54,062 nt of DNA from Okeania sp. SIO2B3 (GTDB lineage Bacteria; Cyanobacteriota; Cyanobacteriia; Cyanobacteriales; Microcoleaceae): positions 1 through 54,062 of the forward strand of contig NZ_JAAHGH010000044.1 of assembly GCF_010672525.1 (NCBI RefSeq), read 5' to 3'. Positions 18,939 through 27,041 of this stretch are shown here, piece after piece. Each line of letters opens with the position of its first letter. Positions within the stretch are counted from its first letter, which is position 1. Made by a program: the position numbers and the translations under genes. Under the pieces are notes generated by a model. That model searched no databases. It was not told the origin of the DNA and saw only the letters and a list, made by a program, of their open reading frames with translations.

Positions 18939-20375
18939 ATGGATAGACAAATTTGGATTGCAATAACATTTATTGCCTTTTTACTATTATTTACAGTAGT
19001 AGGCATTTACTCCGCAACCCAAAAACAAAACACAACAAATGATTACCTATTAGCAAGTAGAAATGTTAATCCGTGGCTGACAGCACTATCAGCAATGGCA
19101 ACAGGTCAAAGTGGGTATTTATTTATTGGAGTAATTGGCTTTACTTACAAAGTGGGAGTTGCTTCCATTTGGATACCTGTTGCTTGGGCCATAGGAGACT
19201 ATATTGCTTGGTGGCTGATATTCAAAAAGTTGAGATTAGTCTCTCAGCAAACTAATTCAGATACAGTGTCCTCATTCCTCGGTCAAGAAAATCTAGAGCA
19301 AGGCAAAAATAATGGGCGCTGGATTACAATAATTTCAGCCTTAATTACTATTGCTTTTCTCGGTACTTATGCCTCCGCTCAACTGGTAGCAGCAAGCAAA
19401 GGACTAAATGCAATATTTGGCTGGAACTATCAATTAGGAGTTATCATTGGAGCTATAATTGTAGTGATATATTGCTTTTCAGGAGGCATTCGTGCTTCTA
19501 TCTGGACTGACTCAGTGCAGGCAATTTTGATGATTGGCTCATTGCTGGTTTTGTGTGCAGTAGGTTTGATAGAATGTGGTGGTTTTGGAGGACTTTGGAC
19601 AAAACTCAATGCAATTGACCCCACACTCACAAATTGGATTCCTACCAATCTACCTTGGGGATTTTTTCCCTACTTTTTAGGATGGGTAGTGGCAGGGTTT
19701 GGCGCCGTCGGTCAGCCTCAAATATTAGTGCGAGCAATGGCAATTGACTCTGCAGAGAATGTAGCTTTGGCTCGAAACATCAAATTTGTCTGCGGTCAAA
19801 TGAACTCTGCCACAGCTTTTGGTATTGGGTTAACAGCAAGAGCATTGTTACCAGATTTAATCACATCCAGTGACCCAGAGTTGGCATTACCTTATCTATC
19901 TATGGAACTGTTACCAGCAGTTATGGTGGGGTTAATGTTAGCCGGATTATTTTCCGCAGCGATTTCTACAGCAGACTCTCAGATACTATCTTGTTCGGCT
20001 GCACTCAGTCAAGACTTGATTCCTAATATAGCTGATTCTTATAGAATGGCTAAAATTGCTACGTTAGTTGTCACAGCTATTGTATTAGCAATTGCCCTAA
20101 CAGGAGACAATAACGTATTCGCTTTAGTAATTTTCTCTTGGTCAGTTTTAGCTTGTGGTTTAGGACCGTTATTGGTATTGCGGGTTTGGCAAAAGCCAGT
20201 GAGTCTACCAGTAGCGATCGCCATGATGATTATTGGAATTATTGTTTCCATAGCCTGGAATTTAGGACTTGGTTTATCTAGTGCTATTTATGAAGTGCTT
20301 CCCGGTATGGCTGCAGGCTTTATTGTTTATGGAATTGTTCATTTTTTGATCGACTCTAGAGAGTTGAGTCAATAA
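18939..20375 (+). CDS. PutP-type sodium/solute symporter, tandem copy 2
   Basis: A 478-residue paralogue of the preceding gene, near-identical in long stretches and with the same Na+ site (STADSQILSCSAALSQD). It differs around the substrate region: LSAMATGQSGYLFIGVIGF here, LSAMATHQSGYLFIATIGF in copy 1. The frame is open from TTG 18903, but ATG 18939 aligns with the start of copy 1 (MDRQIW and MEKQIW). Tandem duplication followed by divergence suggests selection for transport capacity or a second substrate. Confidence 0.9.
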   Translation: MDRQIWIAITFIAFLLLFTVVGIYSATQKQNTTNDYLLASRNVNPWLTALSAMATGQSGYLFIGVIGFTYKVGVASIWIPVAWAIGDYIAWWLIFKKLRLVSQQTNSDTVSSFLGQENLEQGKNNGRWITIISALITIAFLGTYASAQLVAASKGLNAIFGWNYQLGVIIGAIIVVIYCFSGGIRASIWTDSVQAILMIGSLLVLCAVGLIECGGFGGLWTKLNAIDPTLTNWIPTNLPWGFFPYFLGWVVAGFGAVGQPQILVRAMAIDSAENVALARNIKFVCGQMNSATAFGIGLTARALLPDLITSSDPELALPYLSMELLPAVMVGLMLAGLFSAAISTADSQILSCSAALSQDLIPNIADSYRMAKIATLVVTAIVLAIALTGDNNVFALVIFSWSVLACGLGPLLVLRVWQKPVSLPVAIAMMIIGIIVSIAWNLGLGLSSAIYEVLPGMAAGFIVYGIVHFLIDSRELSQ

Positions 20376-20450
20376 AAAAATTATACTACCTTATTTTATG
20401 TCCAAACTCTGCTAGAATTACAATTAAAATTTGTCATAGAGATAGGAAGA

Positions 20451-21137
20451 ATGTTTGTAGACACAAGTACAATAGACAAAGCTGTTGAAGGCTACAAAAA
20501 TATGTTAGCTTATCATTAGTATATTGAGAAGTTATTTGAAACCTTAGACAATCGCTTTGAATATGGAGAAAATGGGAAGCGACTTTTACCTGTCTCAAAA
20601 AAGAGGCTTTTTGCAAACTCAAATGATTATGCTTTATATAGTAAAGCGGAATACCCATGTGATATATGGCTGCCACCTTGGCACGGTCGTTTCTATGTTG
20701 ACATAGATTCTTTAGGAGAAGAACTCAGTAATATCTCTATTGATGACTATCCTACAGATCGAGTTATGCATTTGGCTTTTGTCTGGACGTGGATAGGGTA
20801 CAATGATGCTCATGTGGCTGATACAGAAAATCCCGAATGCTGGATTGGCTTTATGAAACCACAACCAACCGATCCTAAGACTCGTTTGTATGATGTCTGT
20901 GATATGGCATGGAAGTTCATACGCATTGAGACAACGACTGAAGAAGAATTTGAAGGATGGATTAAGGGACGCTTTTACCCTAATAACTTTGGCTCACAGT
21001 TAAACGGATATTGGGAAATAAAGCGTTTCCCTTTAGAACAGCTGTCTACCATGTATACAATTCAAACATTGGTTGTCTCTGAACTAACTGAAAAGTTCAA
21101 CCAATTAGGCAAAAACTCCACTGTTAAAAGTATGTAG
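20451..21137 (+). pseudogene. Unknown gene interrupted by an in-frame TAG
   Basis: ATG 20451 opens MFVDTSTIDKAVEGYKNMLAYH, then TAG at 20517-20519, then the same frame continues YIEKLFETLDNRFEYGENGK... to a stop at 21137 (about 228 codons in all). A single CAG-to-TAG change would explain it. The open part is acidic and soluble with many Trp and Tyr (WLPPWHGRFYVDID, WIGYNDAHVADTENPECWIG, YWEIKRFPLEQL). I do not recognise the family. It sits between symporter copy 2 and a duplicated symporter end, so it was probably brought in by a rearrangement. Re-initiation at ATG 20766 would give a 123-aa C-terminal piece. Confidence 0.6.
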
Positions 21138-21198
21138 TTGCCACAGGTTACGATCAACTCAAGCTGATCGTAACAACCATCTGATAATATCGTAACTC

Positions 21199-21398
21199 GA
21201 TTGCGGGTTTGGCAAAAACCTACAAGTGTGCCAGTAGCGATCGCTATGATGATTATTGGTATTATTGTTTCTATTGCCTGGAATTTAGGACTTGGTTTAT
21301 CTAGCGCTATTTATGAAGTTCTTCCCGGTATGGCTGCAGGCTTTATTTTTTATGGAATTGTTCATTTTTTGATCGACTCTAGAGAGTTGAGTCAATAA
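21199..21398 (+). pseudogene. Third symporter copy, C-terminal fragment
   Basis: Repeats the last 65 codons of symporter copy 2 and its downstream sequence (GAGTCAATAAAAAAATTATACTAC) almost exactly; the few bases at its left edge (CAAAAACCTACAAGTGTGCC) look more like copy 1. It has no start region and cannot make a transporter. It marks a segmental duplication bracketing the unknown gene at 20451-21137. Confidence 0.85.
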
Positions 21399-21529
21399 AA
21401 AAATTATACTACTTTGTATCGGTTTTATGAAGAGGAAAAAAGATGGACGCTACAAATAAAGTATCACGATTTGAAGGCAAAAGTTGAGAGCTTTGCTAGA
21501 ATTAAATGACATCTCATCATCACCGAGAA

Positions 21530-21738
21530 GGCGTTGCTGATTATGGGTATGATGCAAGCCCCCCGAGCAAGCCAAAATTGGGGGGAATAAAACTCTAAAA
21601 GTCCCCCTTGATCCCCCTCCCGTCCCCCGCAGGATCGGGGGAAGCCAGATGTTGCTGCGCTTTTTGTTGAACGGGGGATGCGCGGGGGCTTTACCAGAAC
21701 CAAACAATCGCACATTCATACTTCAATTCAGCAACGCC
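21530..21738. repeat. Inverted-repeat element, GGCGTTGCTGA family
   Basis: Bounded by GGCGTTGCTGATT and ATTCAGCAACGCC (13-bp inverted repeat with one mismatch), about 209 bases. The interior is rich in CCCCC/GGGGG blocks that can fold on themselves (CCCCCCGAGC with CAATTGGGGGG-like partners; CGGGGGATGCGCGGGGGCT). The reading frames in it are by-products of the GC-rich repeat. A solitary end of the same family follows the M14 peptidase gene at 48516. Confidence 0.7.
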
Positions 21739-21968
21739 ACCTAGAAAAGTTCTAACAGCTTTTGGTAATATATTTAATAGACTTGTCGCTTTATAACTTA
21801 CAGCGGTTTTCATGATTAGTAGACCACAGTAGGGGCGATTTCCTACGGAATGCTCCTAATTACGCGAATCGCCCCTACAGGGTTTTGGTTATGACGATGT
21901 GGTTCATCAATCTGAAAAGCGCTGTAAAAACCTCCCAAAAACCCTTAACTAATTGAATAGAAACAAAT
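21739..21968. other. mysD upstream region with a palindrome
   Basis: Contains AGACTTGTCGCTTTATAACTTA (21780-21801), also found at 42184-42205, and a palindrome in which AGTAGGGGCGATT (21827) pairs with AATCGCCCCTAC (21868). The palindrome core, CCTACGGAATGCTCC, is the reverse complement of the TTTGCGNAGCATTCCG repeat found at five other sites. It may form an RNA structure in the mysD leader. Confidence 0.5.
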
Positions 21969-23078
21969 ATGACATTAGAAAAAATTCCTCAGATTCAACC
22001 TTCATCCTTAACCACAATGCCAATGTTACGAGTATTGCACCTAGCAGGTTCCCTTGTATCTGACTTTTACTACAATTTATCAATACTCTATGCAAAAGAA
22101 GTAGTACAACCAGTGGGTGTCAGTAGCTACTATGCAGTGGTACACCCTGACAGTCTTTGGCAGTTAGGAACATCCTTAGATTCCTTGTCGGAAAAGATGT
22201 CTCTCCAGGATATGATTCCTCGACTACCTCAGATTGACGTAGTAGTTCCCCATATGTTCTGCTTTCCTGGAATGACCAGTTTCAGGGCTTTATTTGAGGA
22301 TATTATTGGTATCCCCATAGTTGGCTCACCATCCCATTGCACAGCATTAGCAACTAACAAAGCCCATACAAGAAATATTGTTTCTACATCAGGTGTTCGG
22401 GTTGCCAAAGCACAACAATTACGTCAGGGAGATAAATTAACAATGCAGCCGCCCTTTGTCGTGAAACCAACCTCAGAAGACAATTCTTTGGGTGTGACAT
22501 TGGTGCGGGATGAATCTCAAATAGAGGCAGCATTGAAAGTTGGGTTTGAACTAGACGAGACTTTGTTAGTTGAGGATTATATTCCTGGAAGGGAACTCCG
22601 TGTAGGTGTGGTTGAATATGAAGGTAAGTTGTCCGTCTTGCCGATGATAGAGTATTTAGTGACGGAGGAAAACCCTATTAGAACTGTACATGATAAGTTG
22701 GAGCTAAAATCAGACGGAACCCCTGGAAAACAACCTGAGAAACCAGAAGTAAAGCCAGTATGTCCAGCTAATGTCACACCAGAACTATTCGAGAAACTAG
22801 CAGATGCTGCCAAGAAAGCTCATGTTGCTTTAGGTTGTCGCGATTATTCTTTGTATGACTTCCGAGTCCATGCTGAAACCAACGAACCATATCTGCTGGA
22901 GGCTGGTTTGTTTTGGTCTTTCGGTAGAATTGGCATGATTTCCCGGATGCTTCAAGCTGATGGGCAAAATTTAGAAGATGTGGCTTTGCAACTATGGAGT
23001 GTAGCAGCAGGGAGGACTCGTGTAGCTTGTGGTTCGTTGTTTAAGTACAGCAAATCAGACCAAGTAGCAAAGGTATAG
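21969..23078 (+). CDS. mysD: D-Ala-D-Ala ligase-like MAA synthetase (MAA step 4)
   Basis: An ATP-grasp ligase of 369 aa that condenses a mono-substituted mycosporine with a second amino acid (serine, threonine or others), giving imino-MAAs such as shinorine. ATP-grasp landmarks are PPFVVKPTSEDNSLGV (about 161-176), LLVEDYIPGRELRVGVV and the C-terminal PYLLEAGLFWSFGRIGMISRM. It is separated from mysC by about 4.8 kb that holds the two symporters and the rearranged segment, so it is probably transcribed from its own promoter. MysD sets which amine enters, so its specificity bears on the role of panD. Confidence 0.92.
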   Translation: MTLEKIPQIQPSSLTTMPMLRVLHLAGSLVSDFYYNLSILYAKEVVQPVGVSSYYAVVHPDSLWQLGTSLDSLSEKMSLQDMIPRLPQIDVVVPHMFCFPGMTSFRALFEDIIGIPIVGSPSHCTALATNKAHTRNIVSTSGVRVAKAQQLRQGDKLTMQPPFVVKPTSEDNSLGVTLVRDESQIEAALKVGFELDETLLVEDYIPGRELRVGVVEYEGKLSVLPMIEYLVTEENPIRTVHDKLELKSDGTPGKQPEKPEVKPVCPANVTPELFEKLADAAKKAHVALGCRDYSLYDFRVHAETNEPYLLEAGLFWSFGRIGMISRMLQADGQNLEDVALQLWSVAAGRTRVACGSLFKYSKSDQVAKV

Positions 23079-23095
23079 TACCATTTATCATTTTA

Positions 23096-23410
23096 TTGAG
23101 CAGCGGAGTGGCTAGGGACGTTGTATGCAACGTCCCTACATGGGGTACTTGTATTGAAGCATGGTTTGTTGCTAACCATCAAAGAAAGAGCCGGAGTTGG
23201 TTAGTATTTTTGATCGTATTTTTAATAACGTTGGTGCAAAGTTGTCGAGAAAAATTGATTTCAGGCGATCGCAAATATAGAGCTTTGGATGTAGCATTTG
23301 AAGATGGTACTAATTTATCATTTTTGGATGTGTACTATATTATCAAAACCTATTGGAACAACGCAGAAATGTATGATTGGCAAGAGGGGCTATCAACAGT
23401 ATTAAAATAA
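23096..23410 (+). CDS. Doubtful small ORF with a hydrophobic segment
   Basis: A 104-codon frame after mysD. Its first 20 codons fall on a palindromic repeat (GGGACGTTG/CAACGTCCC, 23115-23136), so they are unlikely to be genuine. The later part has SRSWLVFLIVFLITLVQSC, which resembles a lipoprotein signal (VQSC), then RKYRALDVAFEDGTNLSFLDVYYIIKTYW. It may be the remains of a small lipoprotein gene. No family recognised. Confidence 0.25.
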   Translation: MSSGVARDVVCNVPTWGTCIEAWFVANHQRKSRSWLVFLIVFLITLVQSCREKLISGDRKYRALDVAFEDGTNLSFLDVYYIIKTYWNNAEMYDWQEGLSTVLK

Positions 23411-23414
23411 TTAG

Positions 23415-23933
23415 ACAAAGTTAGACACAATTATATTAGAAGACTTAAATGTTTCCGGTATGGTTAAAAACCGCAAATTAGCCAAGGCAATTAGTGATTT
23501 AGGTTGGAGAAAATTTAGGACTTTAACTGAGGCTAAGTGCGAGAAATATAGTAGAGAATTTAGAGTCATAAACAGATGGGAACCCACTTCTCAAAAATGT
23601 AGTTGTTGTGGGTTTAAAGGTGGGAAGAAAGAGTTAAATATTAGGGAGTGGACTTGCTTAAACTGTGGCACTTTCCATGATAGAGATATTAATGCTGCTG
23701 TAAATATTCTTAATACTTCTGTTGCAGAAACAGTAACTCAACCGATAACCAAAGTTGAAGAAACTGTTAAACAGGAGAATCCTGTACAACTATCACTTTT
23801 CAATCAAGTCGCCGAGGGGCACTCGGAGACGATTAAACGGACACGGAGGAAGCCTCAGACTGGCAAGCCAGCAGATTCCAATGATGTGTCAACCCGCCCT
23901 GAGTCATTTGTTCAGCTTAGTCTGTTCGAGTGA
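23415..23933 (+). pseudogene. tnpB: TnpB (IS200/IS605) 3' fragment
   Basis: Only the C-terminal half of the RNA-guided nuclease TnpB remains. It begins at TKLDTIILEDLNVSGMVKNRKLA, which contains the second RuvC catalytic acid (Glu in LEDLNVSGM). It then has the zinc finger CSCCGFKGG...CLNCG and the third RuvC acid in HDRDINAAVNI. The N-terminal half, with the first catalytic Asp, is missing upstream, where a stop precedes it. The last codons run into the guide-RNA-like region and end PESFVQLSLFE. It cannot be an active nuclease. Confidence 0.85.
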
Positions 23934-23984
23934 TGGATGGGAATCCCGCGCTGTACCGTCAGGTCAGCGTCGGGAGGATGTCAA
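23808..23984 (+). ncRNA. TnpB guide RNA (omega/reRNA)-like right end, copy 1
   Basis: Starts GCCGAGGGGCACTCGGAGAC (hairpin GAGGGGCACTC), continues TAAACGGACACGGAGGAAGC, TGTCAACCCGCC and GAATCCCGCG, and ends CGTCGGGAGGATGTCAA. It overlaps the 3' end of tnpB, as the guide RNAs of TnpB systems do. The same string of motifs recurs at 42028-42175 and, on the minus strand, at 25427-25602. The guide would be the bases after TCAA (23985 on). The RNA call is by analogy; the sequence similarity between copies is direct. Confidence 0.6.
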
Positions 23985-24035
23985 AGCTCTTATATGAAAG
24001 AGAATCAAAACAGTAAAAAACTGTTCAACATGGAA

Positions 24036-24240
24036 AGCATACCATTAAGGACTGGAAACGCGGAGCGCGGAACGGAGTTCTATCCCACTCTAATATGGAA
24101 TCCGGTTATACAGTATTATGTTTATAATTCTATCCACACTTCAATCTCCCCATCTCCCCATCTCCCCATCTCCCATCTCCCCATCTCCCCATCTCCCCAT
24201 CTCCAAAAACTATATAATAAGTATTCAACTGGACATGATA
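24036..24240. repeat. CTCCCCAT tandem tract and right end of a TATCATGTCC element
   Basis: 24144-24204 is an octamer tandem (CTCCCCAT, about seven units with one deletion). It lies inside what looks like a degenerate TATCATGTCC-family element, whose right end CATGATA (24234-24240) is followed by TTA. The left end is not clear; TTA then TACAGTATTATG at 24106 is a candidate. 24040-24080 holds CGCGGAGCGCGGAACGGAG, similar to part of the insert at 36300. No gene lies between 23934 and 24248. Confidence 0.5.
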
Positions 24241-24248
24241 TTACAGGT

Positions 24249-25130
24249 CTAATCGTTAAAGCCTAAATGTTGGCGTAGAGAATGGCGCATAATATCAACT
24301 GGGACAGACTTTTGTAACCATAATTCCAAGGCAGTAGCCCCTTGTTGAACCAACATTTCTAATCCATCAATAGCGATCGCTCCTCTAACCAGAGCTTGTT
24401 GAAGAAATTTAGTAGGGTTGGGAATATAGATTAAATCATAGACTATTGCTCCTGGTGATAATAGATTGAACACTTTCTCATCTACTGGAGACTGCTCGAT
24501 ATTAGGATACATTCCAATCGGAGTAGTATTCACTAGCAAATCTGCCTGTGAAACTAATCTTGACATTTCATCCCACTTATGTATTTTTAGATTTACTGGT
24601 AAAGGAGAATTAATCCAACTTTGCCTAAAAGCAGCTAACTTTTCTTGAGACCGACCAATAACATGAATTTCTGCACAACCCAATTGAGCACAACCAGCCA
24701 CTACTGCGCGAGATGCACCACCATTACCTAAAATCAATGCTACCTTTTGATGCCAATCCCAATTATAAGTTTTTAGTGGAGAAAGAAATCCTTCCACATC
24801 TGTATTTGTCCCCTCCCATCCCTTATCTGTTTGATAAACAGTATTAACTGCCCCCACTGCTTGAGCAAGGTCTGAAACTTTTGACAAAAGTGGTAATATT
24901 GTTTGTTTGTGGGGAATAGTAATATTAAAACCCTGAATGCCAATAGCAGAAAACCCAGCAATAGCTGTTTTTAAATTTTCTGGTTTAATTGGAAAAGGTA
25001 GGTAAACATAATCTATTAAGTTTTGTTGATTATTTATTGCTTTAATTGCAGCATTGTGCATTACTGGAGACAAAGAATGTTCAACGGGATAGCCAATGAC
25101 TCCTAATAATTTTGTTTTACCTGTAATCAT
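24249..25130 (-). CDS. aroE: Shikimate dehydrogenase
   Basis: Reduces 3-dehydroshikimate to shikimate with NADPH in aromatic amino acid synthesis. 293 aa. It has the substrate motif YPVEHSLSPVMHN (about residues 14-26), the catalytic Lys in NITIPHKQT, Asp in NTDVEGF, the NADP Rossmann loop LGNGGASRAVV (GNGGAS in place of the usual GAGGA) and NTTPIGMYP. It is encoded alone on the minus strand between mobile remnants. Shikimate chemistry is next to the MAA pathway in textbooks, but no operon link exists here. Confidence 0.96.
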   Translation of the reverse strand: MITGKTKLLGVIGYPVEHSLSPVMHNAAIKAINNQQNLIDYVYLPFPIKPENLKTAIAGFSAIGIQGFNITIPHKQTILPLLSKVSDLAQAVGAVNTVYQTDKGWEGTNTDVEGFLSPLKTYNWDWHQKVALILGNGGASRAVVAGCAQLGCAEIHVIGRSQEKLAAFRQSWINSPLPVNLKIHKWDEMSRLVSQADLLVNTTPIGMYPNIEQSPVDEKVFNLLSPGAIVYDLIYIPNPTKFLQQALVRGAIAIDGLEMLVQQGATALELWLQKSVPVDIMRHSLRQHLGFND

Positions 25131-25207
25131 TTGGGAAATATAAGTAAAAATTGCTATAATTTATTTTATAGAAATTAAACAACAAAAACTATAGTGCTAT
25201 AGTAAAA

Positions 25208-25390
25208 ATGACTATTATTGGAACTAGAGAAGCAGCTTTTTTATTAGGTATTTGTTGTCAACGCGTCAGAGTTTTACTTTCTCAAGGTAGAATCAAAGGC
25301 GCTTATAAACACAAGGGATTTTGGCAAATTCCTCTTTATGGCCAAATGCCTGTTGTTATACCAGGGACTAGAGGTCCTAAAGGTATGTAG
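25208..25390 (+). CDS. Small helix-turn-helix (excisionase-like) protein, truncated
   Basis: 60 residues reading MTIIGTREAAFLLGICCQRVRVLLSQG...KGFWQIPLYGQMPVVIPG. TREAAFLLGI...RVRVLLSQGRIKG is the typical HTH_17/MerR-type DNA-binding helix pair followed by a wing (GAYKHKGFWQIP). The frame ends at GPKGM* about 36 bases before an IS200/IS605-type end (25427). The family proteins I recall are longer beyond RGPKG, so the C-terminus has probably been lost to that insertion. It is divergent from aroE. Confidence 0.6.
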   Translation: MTIIGTREAAFLLGICCQRVRVLLSQGRIKGAYKHKGFWQIPLYGQMPVVIPGTRGPKGM

Positions 25391-25426
25391 TGCCATCGAC
25401 AGCGACAGAAGCCAACCATGATTCAT

Positions 25427-25602
25427 TTGACATCCCCCCCCGGCCTAAAAGGTACGGAGATTCCTACCGAGCCTAAGCTCCTCGGCGGGTTGACGTTTTG
25501 CGCTCCGCAAAGCTCCGCTAACATTGGCTGCTGCACCCACCCCTCTTGCTCCCCTCCCGGGAGGGGATGGGGGTGGGTTACGCTTGCCTCCACGTCCGTC
25601 TC
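25427..25602 (-). ncRNA. TnpB guide RNA-like right end, copy 2 (no tnpB attached)
   Basis: Read on the minus strand it contains GACGGACGTGGAGGCAAGCG, then GTCAACCCGCCGAGGAGCTTAGGCTCGGTAGGAATCTCCG, then GGCCGGGGGG...GATGTCAA, closely matching 42045-42175. Between the blocks sits a GC-rich insert, CCCACCCC...GGGAGGGG, of the kind scattered through the window. No tnpB lies upstream of it on the minus strand. Confidence 0.55.
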
Positions 25603-25705
25603 AAGTATTTCAAAATGAGTTGCTTAGGCGTTGAAGTTGTTACTCATCTTCCTGAAGGAAAAGACGGAAGACGAGTCACCGCCCGCTCATGCATGAAAAG
25701 TAGAA

Positions 25706-26404
25706 AGACCATTCCGCAGCGTCAAAGAAATGCACGAAACCCTTTACCATCTGAAGGAACCAGAAACTGAAAAAGAAGCTAATGTAGGTTTAATGCAATT
25801 TCTCCACTACTACAACAGTCAACCTCACCGCAACGAACCTCACTCTAGAATAGAAGACTGGTTAGCTAACCTACCCCCAGAAAACATACGTCAAATGTGT
25901 AGTTGGGAACGTTTTTGTACCTTTGCTCGCGAACCCGAACGTCGTAAAGTTGGTATTGATGCTCGTGTCAGTATTGATGGAGTTGCTTATGAAGTAGACT
26001 CAGACTTAGCCGGAGAGACAGTCACCTTTTGGTGGGGACTATTTGACAATGAACTGTATGTGGAACATACTGACAAACGCTACGGACCTTACTCTCCTAT
26101 CAGTGGTCCTATCCCTTTACATCGTTACCGTAACCTCAAAAAAACACGCACTCAAAAAAGGGCAGACCGAATAGAAGCCTTAGCCAAGCAATTATCTCTT
26201 TCCAATTCTAGTAACGTCAATGGTATCATCAATTTTCCCAATTTCACAGAGATTCTTGAACTGCCAGTGCAGCCATTTGTCGATCCAGACCCCTTTCAGG
26301 AGCTGACATTTCCAAATATCATAGCAGCCAAACGAGCTATTGCTGATTTTCTCGCAACGGTATCAAAAAGTTACTTCACTTCGTGCAGAAGACGCTGCAC
26401 ATAA
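25706..26404 (+). pseudogene. DDE integrase/transposase, C-terminal fragment
   Basis: The frame begins RPFRSVKEMHETLYHLKEPETE and continues through GLMQFLHYYNSQPHRNEPHSRIEDWLANL to a Mu-transposase-like C-terminal beta domain (RKVGIDARVSIDGVAYEVDSDLAGETVTFWWG, then ELYVEHTDKRYGPYSPISGP). The catalytic core with the first Asp residues is missing upstream. It resembles IS481-like or Mu/TniA-like retroviral-type integrases. The array of repeated motifs at 26629-26810 downstream is probably its transposon end. Inactive. Confidence 0.75.
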
Positions 26405-26628
26405 AGCTTTAAATATTTTAAGTAAATCAGAGAATAAATTCTTTTAATAGTTGCTGTAATAAAAGTATATAAAATACATACTTTTTCAACTCAGAATTTA
26501 TGTTGTGAACAGAGTATTAGTACTACTCTGCCCTTGTGGACTGAGGGTTGCTGTTAACATTTGTCTTCGCAGTTGAGACATTATATTTTTTAAAGCCTGT
26601 AATCTAGGCATCAAAAAGCTTACAGCCT

Positions 26629-26810
26629 ATTTGCAATTAATGTGAGCTGAAAATCTTGTTTGCAAGCTGTTTGCAATTAATGTGAGCTTGTTTGCAGATA
26701 ATGTGAGCCGAAGGGTGTTTTTATTTGCAGTTAATGTGAGCTGTTTGCGGAGCATTCCGTAGGAAAAATTGCCTTGTTTGCGAGCCGAGGTGTTTTTGTT
26801 TGCAAGCCGT
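26629..26810 (+). repeat. Array of TTTGCAATTAATGTGAGC repeats (likely transposon end)
   Basis: Four direct copies of TTTGCARWTAATGTGAGC start at 26630, 26670, 26691 and 26724, with two shortened versions (TTTGCGAGCC at 26778, TTTGCAAGCC at 26800). Ordered arrays of short direct repeats are the transposase-binding sites at the ends of Mu-, Tn7- and related elements. They lie about 225 bases downstream of the integrase fragment. A TTTGCGGAGCATTCCG repeat has landed inside the array at 26744. Confidence 0.65.
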
Positions 26811-26857
26811 TACAACTAACAATATGATGACATATCTACAGACAAAAATCAACTAAA

Positions 26858-26920
26858 AAGTCGCCCGCTTATGGGCGAGGCTTGAAACCCAATTTTTCGG
26901 TCAGTCAGCAAAATAAGTTT
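26858..26920 (-). repeat. IS200/IS605-type left-end hairpin, minus orientation
   Basis: On the minus strand: ACCGAAAAATTGGGTTTCAAGCCTCGCCC then CGGGCGACTTTTTAG. GTCGCCCG pairs with CGGGCGA-type partners to form the hairpin. The same sequence at 41936-41983 (plus) lies just before a guide-RNA-like right end, which suggests that this is a left end. Confidence 0.55.
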
Positions 26921-26971
26921 GTCGTACCCTGCGGAGTAGCACTGCTGCTGCCTTTTCCCTCCTCTGAATAA

Positions 26972-27012
26972 ATAAGAAAAAAAATACGCCTGAGTCATCC
27001 CAGACGTATTAA
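26972..27012 (-). terminator. Terminator of the ATP synthase operon
   Basis: On the minus strand AATACGTCTG and CAGGCGTATT pair (one G-U), followed by a run of eight T. It lies 30 bases after the gamma-subunit stop codon. Confidence 0.8.
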
Positions 27013-27041
27013 CAATATAAATAATTTTCCAAAGTAGCCTA

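Noticed and set aside
21450-21719. Two overlapping minus-strand ORFs upstream of mysD
   Set aside because: Both fall within the GGCGTTGCTGA inverted-repeat element; the Pro/Gly/Arg-rich product comes from its C and G runs.
24144-24204. Possible CRISPR-like array (regular CTCCCCAT repeats)
   Set aside because: Repeats are contiguous octamers without spacers; it is a simple tandem tract.
26629-26810. Possible CRISPR array from the spaced TTTGCAATTAATGTGAGC repeats
   Set aside because: Spacing is irregular (about 21-41 bases), repeats are short and degenerate, and there are no cas genes; a transposon end explains it better.
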